A stretch of 64,000 nt of DNA from Mycobacterium sp. NBC_00419 (GTDB lineage: Bacteria; Actinomycetota; Actinomycetes; Mycobacteriales; Mycobacteriaceae): positions 3,844,001 through 3,908,000 of the forward strand of contig NZ_CP107931.1 of NCBI RefSeq assembly GCF_036023875.1, in the 5' to 3' direction. A program made the translations under genes and the position numbers. This document shows, one piece after another, positions 1 to 9,841 of the stretch. The number at the start of each line of letters is the position of its first letter. The first letter of the stretch is position 1. Below the pieces are notes generated by a model that saw only the letters and a list, made by a program, of their open reading frames with translations, searched no databases and was not told the origin of the DNA.

Positions 1-1
1 T

Positions 2-295
2 GTCGTGATGCTGCGTCCGGCCAGCCCGGGTACCGGCGTCATCGCCGGTGGCGCGGTGCGTGCGGTGCTGGAATGCGCCGGCGTGCATGACGTGCTGGCC
101 AAGTCGCTGGGCAGCGACAACGCGATCAACGTGGTGCACGCCACCGTTGCCGCGCTCAAGCTGCTGCAGCGTCCCGAAGAGGTGGCCGCCCGGCGCGGTC
201 TGCCCATCGAAGACGTCGCGCCGGCGGGCATGCTGCGCGCACGTCGCGAAAGCGAAGCGCTGGCCGCTGCGGCAGCGCGTGAGGGAAGCGCATAA
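2..295 (+). CDS. rpsE: 30S ribosomal protein S5, C-terminal part
   Basis: The reading frame is open from the left edge of the window to a TAA, so only the C-terminal 97 or so residues are present. The segment [20 protein letters not shown] is the S5 signature C-terminal domain, which folds over helix 44 of 16S rRNA and contributes to decoding fidelity. The tail is the Arg/Ala-rich extension seen in actinobacterial S5. It is followed 2 bases later by rpmD and then rplO, the normal spc operon order. The true start lies outside the window. Confidence 0.96.
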   Translation, partial: VVMLRPASPGTGVIAGGAVRAVLECAGVHDVLAKSLGSDNAINVVHATVAALKLLQRPEEVAARRGLPIEDVAPAGMLRARRESEALAAAAAREGSA

Positions 296-297
296 CC

Positions 298-480
298 ATG
301 GCAGAACTGAAGATCACCCAGGTGCGCGGCACCGTCGGCACGCGCTGGAACCAGCGTGAGAGCCTGCGGTCGTTGGGCCTGAAGAAGATCCGGCAGTCGG
401 TGGTCCGTGAGGACACCCCGCAGACCCGCGGGCTGATCAGGGTTGTCCACCACCTCGTCGAGGTTGAGGAAGTCAAATGA
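298..480 (+). CDS. rpmD: 50S ribosomal protein L30
   Basis: A 60-residue protein of the usual L30 length. It contains the typical [19 protein letters not shown] core and the [20 protein letters not shown] stretch that packs against 23S rRNA. The ATG lies 2 bases after the rpsE stop, and its TGA overlaps the rplO ATG (ATGA), so translation of rpsE-rpmD-rplO is probably coupled. It belongs to the large ribosomal subunit. Identification rests on sequence similarity to the family and on operon position; there is no real alternative. Confidence 0.97.
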   Translation: MAELKITQVRGTVGTRWNQRESLRSLGLKKIRQSVVREDTPQTRGLIRVVHHLVEVEEVK

Positions 481-920
481 GTGTCATCAAGCTGCACGAC
501 CTGAAGCCGGCCAAGGGGTCCAAGACCAAGAAGACCCGTGTCGGCCGCGGTGAGGCCTCCAAGGGCAAGACCGCCGGTCGCGGTACCAAGGGAACCAAGG
601 CGCGCAAGAACGTGCCGGTGACCTTCGAAGGCGGCCAGATGCCGATCCATATGCGGCTGCCCAAGCTCAAGGGCTTCCGCAACCGGTTCCGCACCGAGTA
701 CGGCGTGGTGAACCTCGGCGACCTCAGCCGGGTGTTCCCCGAAGGCGGCACCGTAGGTGTCGACGAGCTGGTGGCCAAGGGCCTGGTTCGCAAGAACGTG
801 CTCGTGAAGGTCCTCGGCGACGGCAAGCTCACCGCCAAGATCGACGTGACCGCGCACAAGTTCAGCGGCAGTGCCCGTGAGGCCATCACCGCAGCGGGCG
901 GCTCGGCCACCGAGCTCTGA
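477..920 (+). CDS. rplO: 50S ribosomal protein L15
   Basis: This 147-residue protein has the glycine- and lysine-rich N-terminal extension of L15 ([20 protein letters not shown]), which threads into 23S rRNA, and the globular C-terminal fold ending in [15 protein letters not shown]. The start overlaps the rpmD stop by 4 bases. In most bacteria secY follows directly. Here a strong terminator follows 15 bases after the stop, and secY appears only 6 kb further on behind its own promoter region, so this is the last gene of the spc transcript. Confidence 0.97.
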   Translation: MSVIKLHDLKPAKGSKTKKTRVGRGEASKGKTAGRGTKGTKARKNVPVTFEGGQMPIHMRLPKLKGFRNRFRTEYGVVNLGDLSRVFPEGGTVGVDELVAKGLVRKNVLVKVLGDGKLTAKIDVTAHKFSGSAREAITAAGGSATEL

Positions 921-935
921 TCCGCTAACGCTCAC

Positions 936-971
936 AAAAGCTCCCGCACGCCTGGCGTGCGGGAGCTTTTT
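936..971 (+). terminator. Intrinsic terminator of the spc ribosomal operon
   Basis: Positions 936-951 and 955-970 form a perfect 16-bp stem with a 3-base loop. The stem starts with AAAA and ends with TTTT, so it can work in both directions. It lies between rplO (+) and the 3' end of the flavin monooxygenase gene (-), and probably ends both transcripts. Confidence 0.93.
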
Positions 972-977
972 GCTTGG

Positions 978-2162
978 TCAGGATGCCGATACCGGGTAAT
1001 GGGGCAGTTCGTCGGCTCGAGTCGCGGGCGCCGTGAACCGCTCGGCGAGAGCCCGTGCCGGTCGGGACCCCGCCAGCCGCAGCACCCGGCGAGTCAGCGC
1101 GAGCCCCGCTCGACTGCGGGGATGGGCCAGTCGCGGGGTGCCGGGTGGCAGCTTCTGGGCCCGGTCGACCAGCGGTCGCATCCGCCGTTCGTATCCGGCC
1201 ACCGCGGCCGCAGGCGAAGCGGCGCAGGCGATTTCGCCGGCCAGAATGTAGGCGCCGGTAAGGGCCAACGTGGTGCCGACGCCGGATACCGGGGTGGCGC
1301 ACCATGCGGCGTCACCGCAGAGGATCACCCGGCCTCGCGCCCACCGCGGAGCCAGCACCTGGGTCAGGTAGTCCAAGTAGAACTCGTCGCTGCCGGCGAG
1401 TGCGGCGACGATCCGGGGCGCCTTCCAGCCGACGTCGGCGAATGCGGCGGCGACCGCTCTGCGTTGCCCGGCGCCGTCGAGATCCTGCAGCCCGGCATTC
1501 TCGGACAGGAACGACAGCGCGACCCGGGTGGTGCCGACGTTGTCGGGTCGCACGGTGATCGCCCGGCCGCCGACCGCGTTGTACCAGGTCCACCAGCTGT
1601 CATCGGTCCGGTCGCGGGGGATGGTGCCGAAGGCGGTGTAGAGCCCTAACTCACGCAGGACGACGTCGTCGAACACCAGGCTCCGGGTTCGCGACCGCGC
1701 TCCCTCGGCGACGATGAGCAGGTCACCGCTGTAGGTGCGGCCCCCGGCCGTGGTCGCCGCAACGCTGTCGGCGTCCTGCTCGATCCGCTCGATCTGGTCG
1801 CCGTACACGTAGGAAACCTCGCCCACACCCGCGTCGACGAGCGTGCGGGCAAGTGCACCCCTGAGGATCTCGATCTCCGCGGTGGCACCGGCACTGTCGC
1901 CCCGGCCGGCCGGGAATTCGGCCAGGATGCTGTCCTCATCGACGAAGCGCAGGCCCACCTCTCCTGTCGTCTGTGCGGCCACCGCCGCCTCGAGATTCAT
2001 GCGCCGCAACACTTCCCGTCCCGAGCCCCGGACATCGATGTTCTGGCCGGCGGTGCGCAGCGAGTCGGCGCGTTCGATGACGGTGACGCGGTGTCCGGCT
2101 TTGGCGAGCCAGTACGCCACCGTGGGTCCGGCAATACTGGCACCGGAGATGAGGATGTCCAT
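978..2162 (-). CDS. FAD-dependent monooxygenase (aromatic hydroxylase type)
   Basis: About 394 residues. The N terminus has the dinucleotide-binding fold (LISGASIAGPTVAYWLAKAG). The middle has the second FAD/NADPH contact motif (IVAEGARSRTRS), and near residue 280 the GD motif GRVILCGDAAWCATP binds the ribityl of FAD. This set defines class A flavoprotein monooxygenases (PHBH/TetX-like), which hydroxylate aromatic or polyketide substrates using NAD(P)H and O2; the substrate cannot be told from the sequence. The start was placed at the ATG giving MDILISGAS, 7 bases downstream of a TAGGGT box (2170-2175), which would make the message leaderless. It is divergent from sppA. Confidence 0.88.
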   Translation of the reverse strand: MDILISGASIAGPTVAYWLAKAGHRVTVIERADSLRTAGQNIDVRGSGREVLRRMNLEAAVAAQTTGEVGLRFVDEDSILAEFPAGRGDSAGATAEIEILRGALARTLVDAGVGEVSYVYGDQIERIEQDADSVAATTAGGRTYSGDLLIVAEGARSRTRSLVFDDVVLRELGLYTAFGTIPRDRTDDSWWTWYNAVGGRAITVRPDNVGTTRVALSFLSENAGLQDLDGAGQRRAVAAAFADVGWKAPRIVAALAGSDEFYLDYLTQVLAPRWARGRVILCGDAAWCATPVSGVGTTLALTGAYILAGEIACAASPAAAVAGYERRMRPLVDRAQKLPPGTPRLAHPRSRAGLALTRRVLRLAGSRPARALAERFTAPATRADELPHYPVSAS

Positions 2163-2229
2163 CGCCTCAACCCTAGCCAAGATGCGAACCGGGCCGCGGA
2201 AGCGAAAATGACCAGTTCGTGGTCATCGG

Positions 2230-2235
2230 TAGGCT
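2230..2235 (+). promoter_or_regulatory. -10 box of sppA (leaderless)
   Basis: TAGGCT lies exactly 6 bases before the sppA ATG. Transcription would therefore begin at or next to the start codon. No ribosome binding site is visible. Confidence 0.55.
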
Positions 2236-2241
2236 CGAGGG

Positions 2242-4029
2242 ATGTTCTCTCTTCTGACGGGCGTGCCCGGATTCGACGACCTCCGTGCGCTGGCCCGTAA
2301 GGTCGACACCGCACGCCATCACGGCGTGCCCAGCGGTGTGATCCTCGAGCTCGACCTGCAGACGATCCCGGCCGAGACCGGTGGCTTCGATCCGCTGGCC
2401 TTCGTCACCGGCGCTGGCCGGCCTCTGCTGCTTGCCGATGCGGTCGCCGCGATCCACCGCGCAGCCGAGGACGACCGGGTGGCGGGTTTGATTGCGCGGG
2501 TGCAGCTTTCGGCGGCGCCGGCCGGTCCGGTCCAGGAACTGCGGGAAGCCATCGCCGCGTTCACGGCGCGTAAGCCGTCGGTGGCGTGGGCCGAGACCTA
2601 TCCGGGCACGCTGGCCTACTACCTCGCCTCGGCGTTCACCGAGGTGTGGCTGCAGCCGTCGGGGACGGTCGGACTGATCGGCTTCGCCACCAACGCCCTG
2701 TTCCTGCGTGACGCCCTCGACAAGGCAGGTATCGAGGCCCAGTTCGTCACCCGCGGCGAGTACAAGTCGGCGGTCAACGTCTTCACTCAGGACCACTACA
2801 CCGACGCGCACAAGGAAGCCGACTCCCGGCTGATCGAAAGCCTGCATGCCCAGGTCTGGCAGGCCATTGCCGATTCCCGCGGCATCGATGTCACCGCCGT
2901 GGACGAGCTGGCTAACCGGGCGCCGCTGCTGCGCGACGACGCCGTCACCGGCCACCTGGTCGACCGCATCGGCTTTCGCGACGAGGCTTACAGCCGAGTC
3001 GCCGAACTGGCTGCAGTGGAAGGGATTTCACCGGATACCGGGGACGCCGACTCCGACGACGGCCCGCCCCGGCTGTTCCTGTCCCGCTATGCCCAGGCCC
3101 GCAGGAACACTCCGCCGATACCGCCGCTCCCGGGTCGCAAGAAGCCGACGATCGCCGTCGTGACCGTCGCCGGTGCGATCGTCAGCGGCCGCGGCGGTCC
3201 GCACCTCACACCGCTGGGTCGGCCCAGTGCGGGCGCGGACACCATCGCGGCCGCGCTGCGGCAGGCCGGCGCCGACGACAACGTCTCAGCGGTGGTGTTG
3301 CGGGTCGACAGCCCGGGTGGATCGGTGACCGGATCGGAGACGATCTGGCGGGAGGTGGCCCGGGTGCGAGCCAAGGGCAAACCGGTGGTCGCCTCGATGG
3401 GTGCGGTGGCCGCCTCCGGCGGCTACTACATCTCGATGGACGCCGACACCATCGTCGCCAACCCGGGCACCATTACCGGCTCCATCGGGGTACTGACCGG
3501 CAAGCTGATCGCGCGAGGTCTCAAGGAGCGCCTCGGCGTCACCTCGGATTCGGTGCGCACCAACGACAATGCCGACGCGTGGTCGACCAACGCGCCGTTC
3601 ACCGACGAGCAGCACGCTCTGGTGGAGGCCGAGGCCGATCTGTTCTACACCGACTTCGTGGCGCGGGTGGCCGAAGCTCGCGGCATGTCGGTCGAGGCGG
3701 TCGACGCGGTGGCCCGCGGACGGGTATGGACCGGGTCTGACGCCGCCGAGCATGGTCTGGTCGACGAACTCGGTGGGCTGCGCGACGCGGTGCGCCGAGC
3801 GAAGGTACTGGCCGGCCTCGAGCCCGACGCCGAGGTCGAGGTGACCGGACTGCCCGGCTCGTCGCTGCGAGACTTCCTGCGTCCCAAGTCATCTTCCCAG
3901 CCGGCTGCGGCGTCGCTGCCCGAGGCCGCGGCGGTGTTACTCGGCCAGACGATCAGAGGAGTCGTCGAACACGGCGAGCGGACGCTGGCGGGAAGCAGCG
4001 TGCTGTGGATCGGTAACAGCCGGTTCTGA
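2242..4029 (+). CDS. sppA: Signal peptide peptidase SppA, 67K type
   Basis: A 595-residue tandem-domain (S49) serine protease that degrades signal peptides left in the membrane after secretion. The general-base lysine is K175 in RGEYKSAVNV of the first domain. The nucleophile is S392 in AVAASGGYYIS of the second domain, followed by the GTITGSIGV segment of the binding groove. Length fits the full-length E. coli-type enzyme, not the short SppA. Unlike E. coli SppA, the N terminus (MFSLLTGVPGFDDLRALARK) has no clear membrane anchor, so attachment may be peripheral. In M. tuberculosis the orthologue also follows rplO. The start is supported by a -10 box 6 bases upstream. Confidence 0.94.
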   Translation: MFSLLTGVPGFDDLRALARKVDTARHHGVPSGVILELDLQTIPAETGGFDPLAFVTGAGRPLLLADAVAAIHRAAEDDRVAGLIARVQLSAAPAGPVQELREAIAAFTARKPSVAWAETYPGTLAYYLASAFTEVWLQPSGTVGLIGFATNALFLRDALDKAGIEAQFVTRGEYKSAVNVFTQDHYTDAHKEADSRLIESLHAQVWQAIADSRGIDVTAVDELANRAPLLRDDAVTGHLVDRIGFRDEAYSRVAELAAVEGISPDTGDADSDDGPPRLFLSRYAQARRNTPPIPPLPGRKKPTIAVVTVAGAIVSGRGGPHLTPLGRPSAGADTIAAALRQAGADDNVSAVVLRVDSPGGSVTGSETIWREVARVRAKGKPVVASMGAVAASGGYYISMDADTIVANPGTITGSIGVLTGKLIARGLKERLGVTSDSVRTNDNADAWSTNAPFTDEQHALVEAEADLFYTDFVARVAEARGMSVEAVDAVARGRVWTGSDAAEHGLVDELGGLRDAVRRAKVLAGLEPDAEVEVTGLPGSSLRDFLRPKSSSQPAAASLPEAAAVLLGQTIRGVVEHGERTLAGSSVLWIGNSRF

Positions 4030-4041
4030 CGCGTCCGCGCG

Positions 4042-4059
4042 TGCCGCCCCGGTGCGGCA
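4042..4059. terminator. Weak hairpin between convergent sppA and methyltransferase genes
   Basis: TGCCGC (4042-4047) and GCGGCA (4054-4059) form a 6-bp GC stem with a 6-base loop and no T tract. It lies in the 32-base gap between two gene ends. It may help termination; support is modest. Confidence 0.35.
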
Positions 4060-4061
4060 GG

Positions 4062-4973
4062 CTAGCTCAGGGTGGCGCTGACGTAGACGATCTCGCCGAG
4101 CGGGTCATAGCCGTCACGCTCGGGTGGTTGTAATCCGTTGCGCTCGAACAGCTCGCCGCCCGGTACGCCGGTCACATCCCAGCTCTTGGCGCGCAGGTAG
4201 TCCATGACGTGGCTGCGTGGGCCGGGGTAGACCAGCGACGGCATGTCGAGGTCGAACCCCTGCTGGCGCATGTTGGCGGCCATCTCACTGGCCTTCTCGA
4301 CGTCGAAATCCATGATGCCTGGGACGTATTCGGTGGCGATCGCGCTGCCCGGCGCGGACAGTGCGGTGATGGTGTCGAACAGCTTGTCCTGGGCCTCGGG
4401 CGGTAGATAGATCAGCAACCCCTCGGCCAGCCAGGCGGTGGGGGCCGAGGCGTCGAAGCCGGCGGCGCGCAGTGCGGTGGGCCAGTCCTCCCGCAGGTCG
4501 ATGCTGACGCTGCGCAACTCCGCGATCGGCTCTGCGCCGAGGTCGGCCAGCACCCCGGCCTTGAACTTGATCACCTGTGGTTGGTCGATCTCATAGACCA
4601 CCGAGTCGGTGGGCCAAGGCAGTCGGTAGGCGCGCGAATCCAATCCGGCGGCCAGGATCACCGCCTGCCGGATGCCGGTGCCTACTGCTGCCAGGAAGTA
4701 CTCGTCGAAGAACTTGGTGCGCATGGCCATTCCGGCGATCATCGTCTGAACCCGCTCGGGCGTGGCGTCACCGAACGGTGAGGTATCGAGCTCGTCGTCG
4801 ATCATCTTGACGAAGAAGTCCAGACCCACCGCACGCACCAGCGGTTCGGCGAACGGGTCGTCGATCAGGTGGCGCGGATCCTTGGTCGCCATCGCCCGCG
4901 CGGCGGCCACCATCGTCGCGGTGGCCCCGACGCTGGATCGAAGGTCCCAGGAGTCGTCATCGGTGCGGGACAT
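4062..4973 (-). CDS. SAM-dependent methyltransferase, LCM/TIGR00027 family (copy 3 of operon)
   Basis: 303 residues of the mycobacterial family of putative S-adenosylmethionine methyltransferases related to leucine carboxyl methyltransferase. Family marks are [14 protein letters not shown] near the N terminus, [15 protein letters not shown], the SAM-binding loop [14 protein letters not shown], and [13 protein letters not shown] with the acidic residue that binds the SAM ribose. The acceptor is unknown. It is the third gene of a leftward operon of three paralogues, 6 bases after the second. Its position between sppA and secY matches the Rv0725c/Rv0726c/Rv0731c region of M. tuberculosis. Confidence 0.9.
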   Translation of the reverse strand: MSRTDDDSWDLRSSVGATATMVAAARAMATKDPRHLIDDPFAEPLVRAVGLDFFVKMIDDELDTSPFGDATPERVQTMIAGMAMRTKFFDEYFLAAVGTGIRQAVILAAGLDSRAYRLPWPTDSVVYEIDQPQVIKFKAGVLADLGAEPIAELRSVSIDLREDWPTALRAAGFDASAPTAWLAEGLLIYLPPEAQDKLFDTITALSAPGSAIATEYVPGIMDFDVEKASEMAANMRQQGFDLDMPSLVYPGPRSHVMDYLRAKSWDVTGVPGGELFERNGLQPPERDGYDPLGEIVYVSATLS

Positions 4974-4979
4974 CGCAGG

Positions 4980-5885
4980 CTACTTTCGGATTGCAGTGAC
5001 GGACAACGAATTACGAAGCGACGCGCTCAGATCTCCGGCGGGAAACTCGCGCCCGTGGCTCGCGAACAACTCCGGGCGGGTGCGGACACTGACCTGCCAG
5101 CCGCGCTCTTCGAGATAGTCGACGACGGAGTTGCGCTCGCCGGTGTAGAACAGATCGGCCATGTTGAGGTCCAGGCCGAGTTCGCGCCAGCGGTTACTGA
5201 TCGCCGTGGAACGGTCGGCCAGGCCGGCGCCGCCGTCGCGGTGGTACTCGGTGGCCAGGCGGCTGCCCGGCGCGGACAGCGCGGTGATGTTGTCGAACAA
5301 CCGGTCCTGGGCGTCGGGCGGCAGGTACGCCAGCAGTCCCTCGGCGCTCCAGGCTGTCGGTTTCGTGTCGTCGAAACCGTTGTCCCGCAGGGCGGCCGGC
5401 CAGTCCTCGCGCAGGTCGACGCTCACGGTGCGCAGCTCGGCGGTGGGGGAGGCGCCGAGGGCGGCCAACGTCTCGGTTTTGAAATCGATGACCTTCGCCT
5501 GGTCGATCTCGTAGACCACGGTGCCCGCCGGCCAGTCCAGTCGGTACGAGCGGGAGTCCAGGCCGGAGGCCAGAATGACGATCTGTCGCACCCCGGCTCC
5601 GGTCGCCTCGAGGAAGAAGTCGTCGAAGAAGCGGGTCCGCACCGCCATCACGTCGGTCATCACCCTTGCGGTGCCCTCGGTGTCGACGGCGGCCAGGTCG
5701 ATGTCGCCGTCGACCATCTTGGTGAACAGGTCGATGCCGACGGCGCGGACCAGTGGCGCCGCGAACGGGTCGTCGATGAGGGCGTTCTCTTCGCTGCTGG
5801 CCACCGCGCGGGCGGCCGCCACCATGGTGGCCGTGGTGCCGACGCTGGTGGCCAGGTCCCAGGAGTCGCCGTCGCTGCGGGTCAC
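4980..5885 (-). CDS. SAM-dependent methyltransferase, LCM/TIGR00027 family (copy 2)
   Basis: 301 residues, paralogous to both flanking copies. It shares [47 protein letters not shown] and [15 protein letters not shown]. The Pro-rich loop [18 protein letters not shown] matches the loop shared by all three copies. The product is probably a soluble methyltransferase of unknown acceptor. Its ATG overlaps the stop of copy 1 (ATGA, 5882-5885), so the three genes are one translationally coupled operon. The copies have diverged in the stretch before the C-terminal [17 protein letters not shown] segment, as expected if they recognise different substrates. Confidence 0.9.
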   Translation of the reverse strand: MTRSDGDSWDLATSVGTTATMVAAARAVASSEENALIDDPFAAPLVRAVGIDLFTKMVDGDIDLAAVDTEGTARVMTDVMAVRTRFFDDFFLEATGAGVRQIVILASGLDSRSYRLDWPAGTVVYEIDQAKVIDFKTETLAALGASPTAELRTVSVDLREDWPAALRDNGFDDTKPTAWSAEGLLAYLPPDAQDRLFDNITALSAPGSRLATEYHRDGGAGLADRSTAISNRWRELGLDLNMADLFYTGERNSVVDYLEERGWQVSVRTRPELFASHGREFPAGDLSASLRNSLSVTAIRK

Positions 5886-6808
5886 CGGAGACCGCCCAGG
5901 GTGGCGTCGATGTAGGTCAACTTTCCCATTGGCTCATCCTCGCCGAAGGCGTCGCGCCCGGATACCGCGAGGAGGTCATTGACCGACGTGCTCTGGACCA
6001 GCCAGCCGTGCCCGCTCAGATAGGCACCGGCCTCGTTGCGTTCGCCGAGGTACACCAGTTCGCTGAAGTCCAGGTCGAATCCCTGCTGGCGCCAGTGCTC
6101 GGAGACGGTCTTCATCTGCTCCCGCGAGTCCTGCTCGGTGGCCGGGTCCGAGGGCGGCGCGCAGTCGATCGCCACCCGGCTGCCGGGTGCGGACAGCGCC
6201 GTCACGGTATCGAGCAGGCGGTCCTGGGCGTCGGGGGGCAGGTAGCCCAGCAGGCCCTCGGCGCTCCACGCGGTGGGTAGTTGCGGATCGAACCCGGCTT
6301 CCCGCAGGGCGGCGGCCCAGTCGTCGCGCAGATCGATCGCCACGGGCCGCCGGTCGCAGGTGGGCGCCGCGCCGAGACCGGCCAGGGTGGTCGTTTTGAA
6401 TGCGATGACGTCGGGCTGGTCGATCTCGAAGACCGTCGTGCCGGCGGGCCAGTTCAGCCGGTAGGCGCGGGAGTCCAGTCCTGAGGCCAGGATCACCGCT
6501 TGCCGGATGCCTGACCCGGCGGCTGCCAGGAAGAACTCGTCGAAGAATTTCGTCCGCACCGCCATGTTGTCGGTCATCCGGGTCACACCCATGGCGGTCT
6601 GCGAATCGGGTGCCGGAAGGTCGCCGCCGGCCATCCGGGTGAAGAAGTCGACGCCCACCGCGCGAACCAGGGGTTCGGCGTAGGGGTCGTCGATCAGTGG
6701 CTGCGCCTCACTGGAAGCGGCGGCCCGGGCGGCGGCCACCAGGGTTGCGGTTGCGCCCACGCTGGAGGCCAGGTCCCAGGTGTCGTTGTCGGTGCGCGTC
6801 ATCGTCAA
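5882..6808 (-). CDS. SAM-dependent methyltransferase, LCM/TIGR00027 family (copy 1)
   Basis: 308 residues and first gene of the three-paralogue operon. The same landmarks are present: [48 protein letters not shown] and [14 protein letters not shown]. The ATG gives [13 protein letters not shown]; a start 6 bases later (MTRTDNDTW) aligns better with copies 2 and 3 and is a fair alternative. The promoter must lie in the 288-base gap shared with secY, which is AT-rich just upstream of this gene (TACGAATTAATACTTAGC). No regulator is adjacent. Confidence 0.9.
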   Translation of the reverse strand: MTMTRTDNDTWDLASSVGATATLVAAARAAASSEAQPLIDDPYAEPLVRAVGVDFFTRMAGGDLPAPDSQTAMGVTRMTDNMAVRTKFFDEFFLAAAGSGIRQAVILASGLDSRAYRLNWPAGTTVFEIDQPDVIAFKTTTLAGLGAAPTCDRRPVAIDLRDDWAAALREAGFDPQLPTAWSAEGLLGYLPPDAQDRLLDTVTALSAPGSRVAIDCAPPSDPATEQDSREQMKTVSEHWRQQGFDLDFSELVYLGERNEAGAYLSGHGWLVQSTSVNDLLAVSGRDAFGEDEPMGKLTYIDATLGGLR

Positions 6809-7096
6809 ACCTCACTGGTACGAATTAATACTTAGCTGATATAACCACTAGCGACTGTACGCCCCGCCGACTGACAGCCGCCTGTGAGCAGGGCCGGGGT
6901 GGCCCATGGCCGCGGCGCGGCTGCACGGAGTGCGGTCCTGCCTGCGCCAACTGTTACTCTCGTAGACTGTTTGAGCGCGCGGTGTTGCAGGCTTAAAAGC
7001 TGGCGGCGATCGCCGCAAGGCAGGATTACCCAACCGCTGGCCAGCCCAGCCCCATTGGCACGTCGTGACATGTCGTCCGGCTGCCCAGGAGGAAGA
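6809..7096. promoter_or_regulatory. Divergent intergenic region, methyltransferase operon and secY
   Basis: This 288-base gap carries the promoters of both flanking operons. For secY, TAGACT at 6963-6968 is a good TANNNT -10 box, though no convincing -35 was found; the leader would be about 120 bases. AT-rich sequence at 6828-6845 likely holds the methyltransferase promoter. An AGGAGG ribosome binding site at 7087-7092 fixes the secY start. No stable long hairpin or small ORF was seen. Confidence 0.5.
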
Positions 7097-8422
7097 GTGC
7101 TCTCGGCTTTCATCTCATCGCTGCGGACAGTCGACCTGAGGCGAAAGATCCTGTTCACCCTGGGCATCGTCATCCTGTACCGGGTTGGCGCATCGCTGCC
7201 CTCACCAGGGGTCAACTACAAGAACGTCCACCAGTGCATCGAGCAGGTCAGCGGCGGCAGTGGCGCGCAGATCTACTCGCTGATCAACCTGTTCTCCGGC
7301 GGCGCGCTGCTGCAGTTGACGGTGTTCGCGGTGGGCGTCATGCCCTACATCACCGCGAGCATCATCGTGCAGCTGCTGACGGTCGTGATTCCGCGCTTCG
7401 AACAGCTGCGCAAGGAAGGTCAGGCCGGTCAGGCCAAGATGACGCAGTACACGCGTTATCTGGCGATCGCCCTGGCGATCCTGCAGGCCACCAGCATCGT
7501 GGCGCTGGCCGCCAACGGCGGGCTGCTGCAGGGCTGCACGCTCGACATCATTCAAGACCAGAGCATCTTCGCCCTGATCATCATCGTGCTGGTCATGACC
7601 GCGGGCGCGGCCCTGGTCATGTGGATGGGTGAGCTGGTCACCGAGCGCGGCGTCGGCAACGGCATGTCGCTGCTCATCTTCGCCGGCATCGCCGCCCGCA
7701 TCCCCGCCGAGGGCAAGTCCATCCTGGACAGCCGCGGCGGCCTGATCTTCGCCGCGGTCTGTGTGGCCGCCCTGGTGATCATCGTCGGCGTGGTCTTCGT
7801 CGAGCAGGGCCAGCGCCGCATCCCGGTGCAGTACGCCAAGCGAATGGTCGGCCGCAAGATGTACGGCGGAACGTCGACCTACCTGCCGCTGAAGGTCAAC
7901 CAGGCCGGCGTCATCCCGGTCATCTTCGCCTCGTCACTGATCTACATCCCGCACCTGATCACCCAGCTGATCCAGAGTGGCCGCAAGACCCCGAGCAACA
8001 ACTGGTGGGACCGCTTCGTCGCGAACTACCTGACCAACCCGGCCGATCCGGTCTACGTCGGGATCTACTTCGGCCTGATCATCTTCTTCACCTACTTCTA
8101 CGTCTCGATCACGTTCAACCCGGACGAGCGGGCTGACGAGATGAAGAAGTTCGGTGGCTTCATTCCGGGGATCCGCCCGGGCAAGCCCACCGCCGACTAC
8201 CTGCGCTATGTGCTGAACCGGATCACCCTTCCCGGCTCGATCTACCTCGGCGTGATCGCCGTTCTGCCCAACGTGTTCCTGCAGATGGGCAACGGCGGCG
8301 GCGTCCAGAACTTGCCGTTCGGCGGCACAGCGGTTCTGATCATGATTGGCGTCGGTTTGGATACCGTCAAACAAATCGAGAGCCAGCTCATGCAGCGCAA
8401 CTACGAAGGGTTCCTGAAGTGA
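7097..8422 (+). CDS. secY: Preprotein translocase subunit SecY
   Basis: 441 residues, starting at a GTG 4 bases after an AGGAGG site. The multi-span channel subunit of the Sec translocase is recognised by its N terminus ([20 protein letters not shown]), the plug region [12 protein letters not shown], about ten hydrophobic segments, and the cytosolic ribosome/SecA-binding loops [20 protein letters not shown] and [18 protein letters not shown]. The ORF extends upstream to 6884 but that part lacks family similarity. Its stop overlaps the adk GTG, so secY-adk-map form one operon. It is separated here from the spc genes by 6 kb, with its own promoter. Confidence 0.96.
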   Translation: MLSAFISSLRTVDLRRKILFTLGIVILYRVGASLPSPGVNYKNVHQCIEQVSGGSGAQIYSLINLFSGGALLQLTVFAVGVMPYITASIIVQLLTVVIPRFEQLRKEGQAGQAKMTQYTRYLAIALAILQATSIVALAANGGLLQGCTLDIIQDQSIFALIIIVLVMTAGAALVMWMGELVTERGVGNGMSLLIFAGIAARIPAEGKSILDSRGGLIFAAVCVAALVIIVGVVFVEQGQRRIPVQYAKRMVGRKMYGGTSTYLPLKVNQAGVIPVIFASSLIYIPHLITQLIQSGRKTPSNNWWDRFVANYLTNPADPVYVGIYFGLIIFFTYFYVSITFNPDERADEMKKFGGFIPGIRPGKPTADYLRYVLNRITLPGSIYLGVIAVLPNVFLQMGNGGGVQNLPFGGTAVLIMIGVGLDTVKQIESQLMQRNYEGFLK

Positions 8423-8964
8423 GAATCGTTTTGCTTGGACCGCCCGGAGCGGGCAAAGGAACGCAGGCGGTCAAGCTGGCGGACAAGCTCGGAATCCCGC
8501 AGATCTCCACAGGCGACCTGTTCCGGCACAACATCAGCACCGGCACCGAGCTGGGGCTGGAAGCCAAGAAGTACCTCGACGCCGGTGACCTGGTTCCGGC
8601 CACTCTGACCAACGCCCTGGTCGACGATCGGCTCAACGATGCCGACGTGACCGGCGGGTTCATCCTCGACGGCTTTCCGCGCTCGGTCGAGCAGGCCGAG
8701 GCGCTCAAGCAGATGCTGGCCCGCCGCGACCTGGCGCTGGACGCGGTGGTCGAGTTCCGGGTTCCCGAGGCCGAACTCGTCGAACGGCTCAAGGGCCGCG
8801 GCCGCGCCGACGACACCGAAGAGGTCATCCTCAACCGGATGAAGGTCTACCGCGACGAGACGGCCCCCCTGCTGGACTACTACCAGGGCGAGCTCAAGAC
8901 CGTCGACGCCGTCGGCTCTCTCGACGAGGTCTTCGCGCGGGCACTGCACGCACTCGGTCGCTGA
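8419..8964 (+). CDS. adk: Adenylate kinase
   Basis: A 181-residue adenylate kinase (ATP + AMP = 2 ADP) of the short form without the zinc-type LID insert, as usual in mycobacteria. The P-loop is GPPGAGKGT at residues 7-15. AMP-binding motifs STGDLFR and [10 protein letters not shown] are intact, as is the short [19 protein letters not shown]. It starts at GTG 8419, overlapping the secY stop by 4 bases. Cytosolic and essential. Confidence 0.97.
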   Translation: MRIVLLGPPGAGKGTQAVKLADKLGIPQISTGDLFRHNISTGTELGLEAKKYLDAGDLVPATLTNALVDDRLNDADVTGGFILDGFPRSVEQAEALKQMLARRDLALDAVVEFRVPEAELVERLKGRGRADDTEEVILNRMKVYRDETAPLLDYYQGELKTVDAVGSLDEVFARALHALGR

Positions 8965-8970
8965 TCGTCG

Positions 8971-9768
8971 ATGGTCTCCCTGCCCGGACTGCGTCACCGT
9001 AGAACTGTGCCCGCCCGTACGCCGGGCGAGCTGGACGCGATGGCAGCTGCGGGTGCCGTCGTGGCGGCTGCGCTGCGAACCGTTCGGGAGGCCGCCGTAG
9101 CGGGGGTCTCCACCAAGGATCTCGACGACGCCGCCGAGACGGTGATCCGCCAAGCCGGCGGAATCCCGTCGTTCCTGGGCTACCACGGCTACCCCGCGAG
9201 CATCTGTTCGTCGGTCAACGACCGCGTGGTGCACGGCATCCCCACCGCTGAGGAGAAGCTGGCCTCCGGGGATCTGGTGTCCATCGACTGCGGCGCGATC
9301 ATCGACGGCTGGCACGGCGACGCGGCGATCACCTTCGGCATCGGCCCGCTGATCGCCATCGACGAGGCGCTGTCGGCGGCCACCAAGCAGTCGATGGAGG
9401 CGGGCATCGCGGCGATGATCCCCGGAAACCGCCTCACCGACGTCTCGCATGCCATCGAGAACGGCACCAGGGCCGCCGAGAAGGCGTTCGGCCGCCGGTT
9501 CGGCATCGTCGAAGGCTACGGCGGGCACGGGATCGGCCGACAGATGCACATGGATCCGTTCCTGCCCAACGAGGGCCAACCCGGCCGCGGCCCGCACCTA
9601 GTTGTGGGTTCGGTGCTGGCGATCGAACCGATGCTGACGCTGGGCACCACCAAGACCCGGGTGCTGGCCGACGAATGGACCGTCGTCACCGCCGACGGCA
9701 CCCGTGCGGCCCACTGGGAGCACACCGTCGCGGTGACCGACGACGGTCCGCGCATCCTCACCGCCTAG
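8971..9768 (+). CDS. map: Methionine aminopeptidase, type I
   Basis: 265 residues removing the initiator methionine from nascent proteins. The five dinuclear metal ligands are all present: D106 (SIDCGAI), D117 (WHGDAAI), H186 (GYGGHGIGR), E219 (AIEPMLT) and E250 (HWEHTVAV); H89 of VVHGIPT is the conserved substrate-side histidine. There is no long SH3-binding N-terminal extension, matching the shorter mycobacterial MapA. It lies 6 bases after adk in the secY-adk-map operon. The next gene (sigL) has its own promoter. Confidence 0.95.
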   Translation: MVSLPGLRHRRTVPARTPGELDAMAAAGAVVAAALRTVREAAVAGVSTKDLDDAAETVIRQAGGIPSFLGYHGYPASICSSVNDRVVHGIPTAEEKLASGDLVSIDCGAIIDGWHGDAAITFGIGPLIAIDEALSAATKQSMEAGIAAMIPGNRLTDVSHAIENGTRAAEKAFGRRFGIVEGYGGHGIGRQMHMDPFLPNEGQPGRGPHLVVGSVLAIEPMLTLGTTKTRVLADEWTVVTADGTRAAHWEHTVAVTDDGPRILTA

Positions 9769-9795
9769 TTCGCCGGGATCTCGCTGTTCCACGGA

Positions 9796-9823
9796 TGAAC
9801 CATATGCCGCCCGGTCTCGTGTC
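9796..9823 (+). promoter_or_regulatory. SigL-type autoregulatory promoter
   Basis: TGAACC (9796-9801), a 16-base spacer and CGTGTC (9818-9823) match the consensus I know for M. tuberculosis SigL promoters (TGAACC and CGTGTC). It lies just before the sigL gene, whose GGGAGG ribosome site begins at 9830, so the 5' leader is only about 12 bases. This implies positive autoregulation of sigL-rslA. Confidence 0.85.
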
Positions 9824-9841
9824 TGGTCTGGGAGGTCGGCG

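Noticed and set aside
4869..5915. 348-residue open frame on the plus strand opposite methyltransferase copies
   Set aside because: Shadow of the methyltransferase coding frames; no start signal and no family similarity.
8401..9597. 398-residue open frame on the minus strand opposite adk and map
   Set aside because: Completely antisense to two essential genes whose products are certain.
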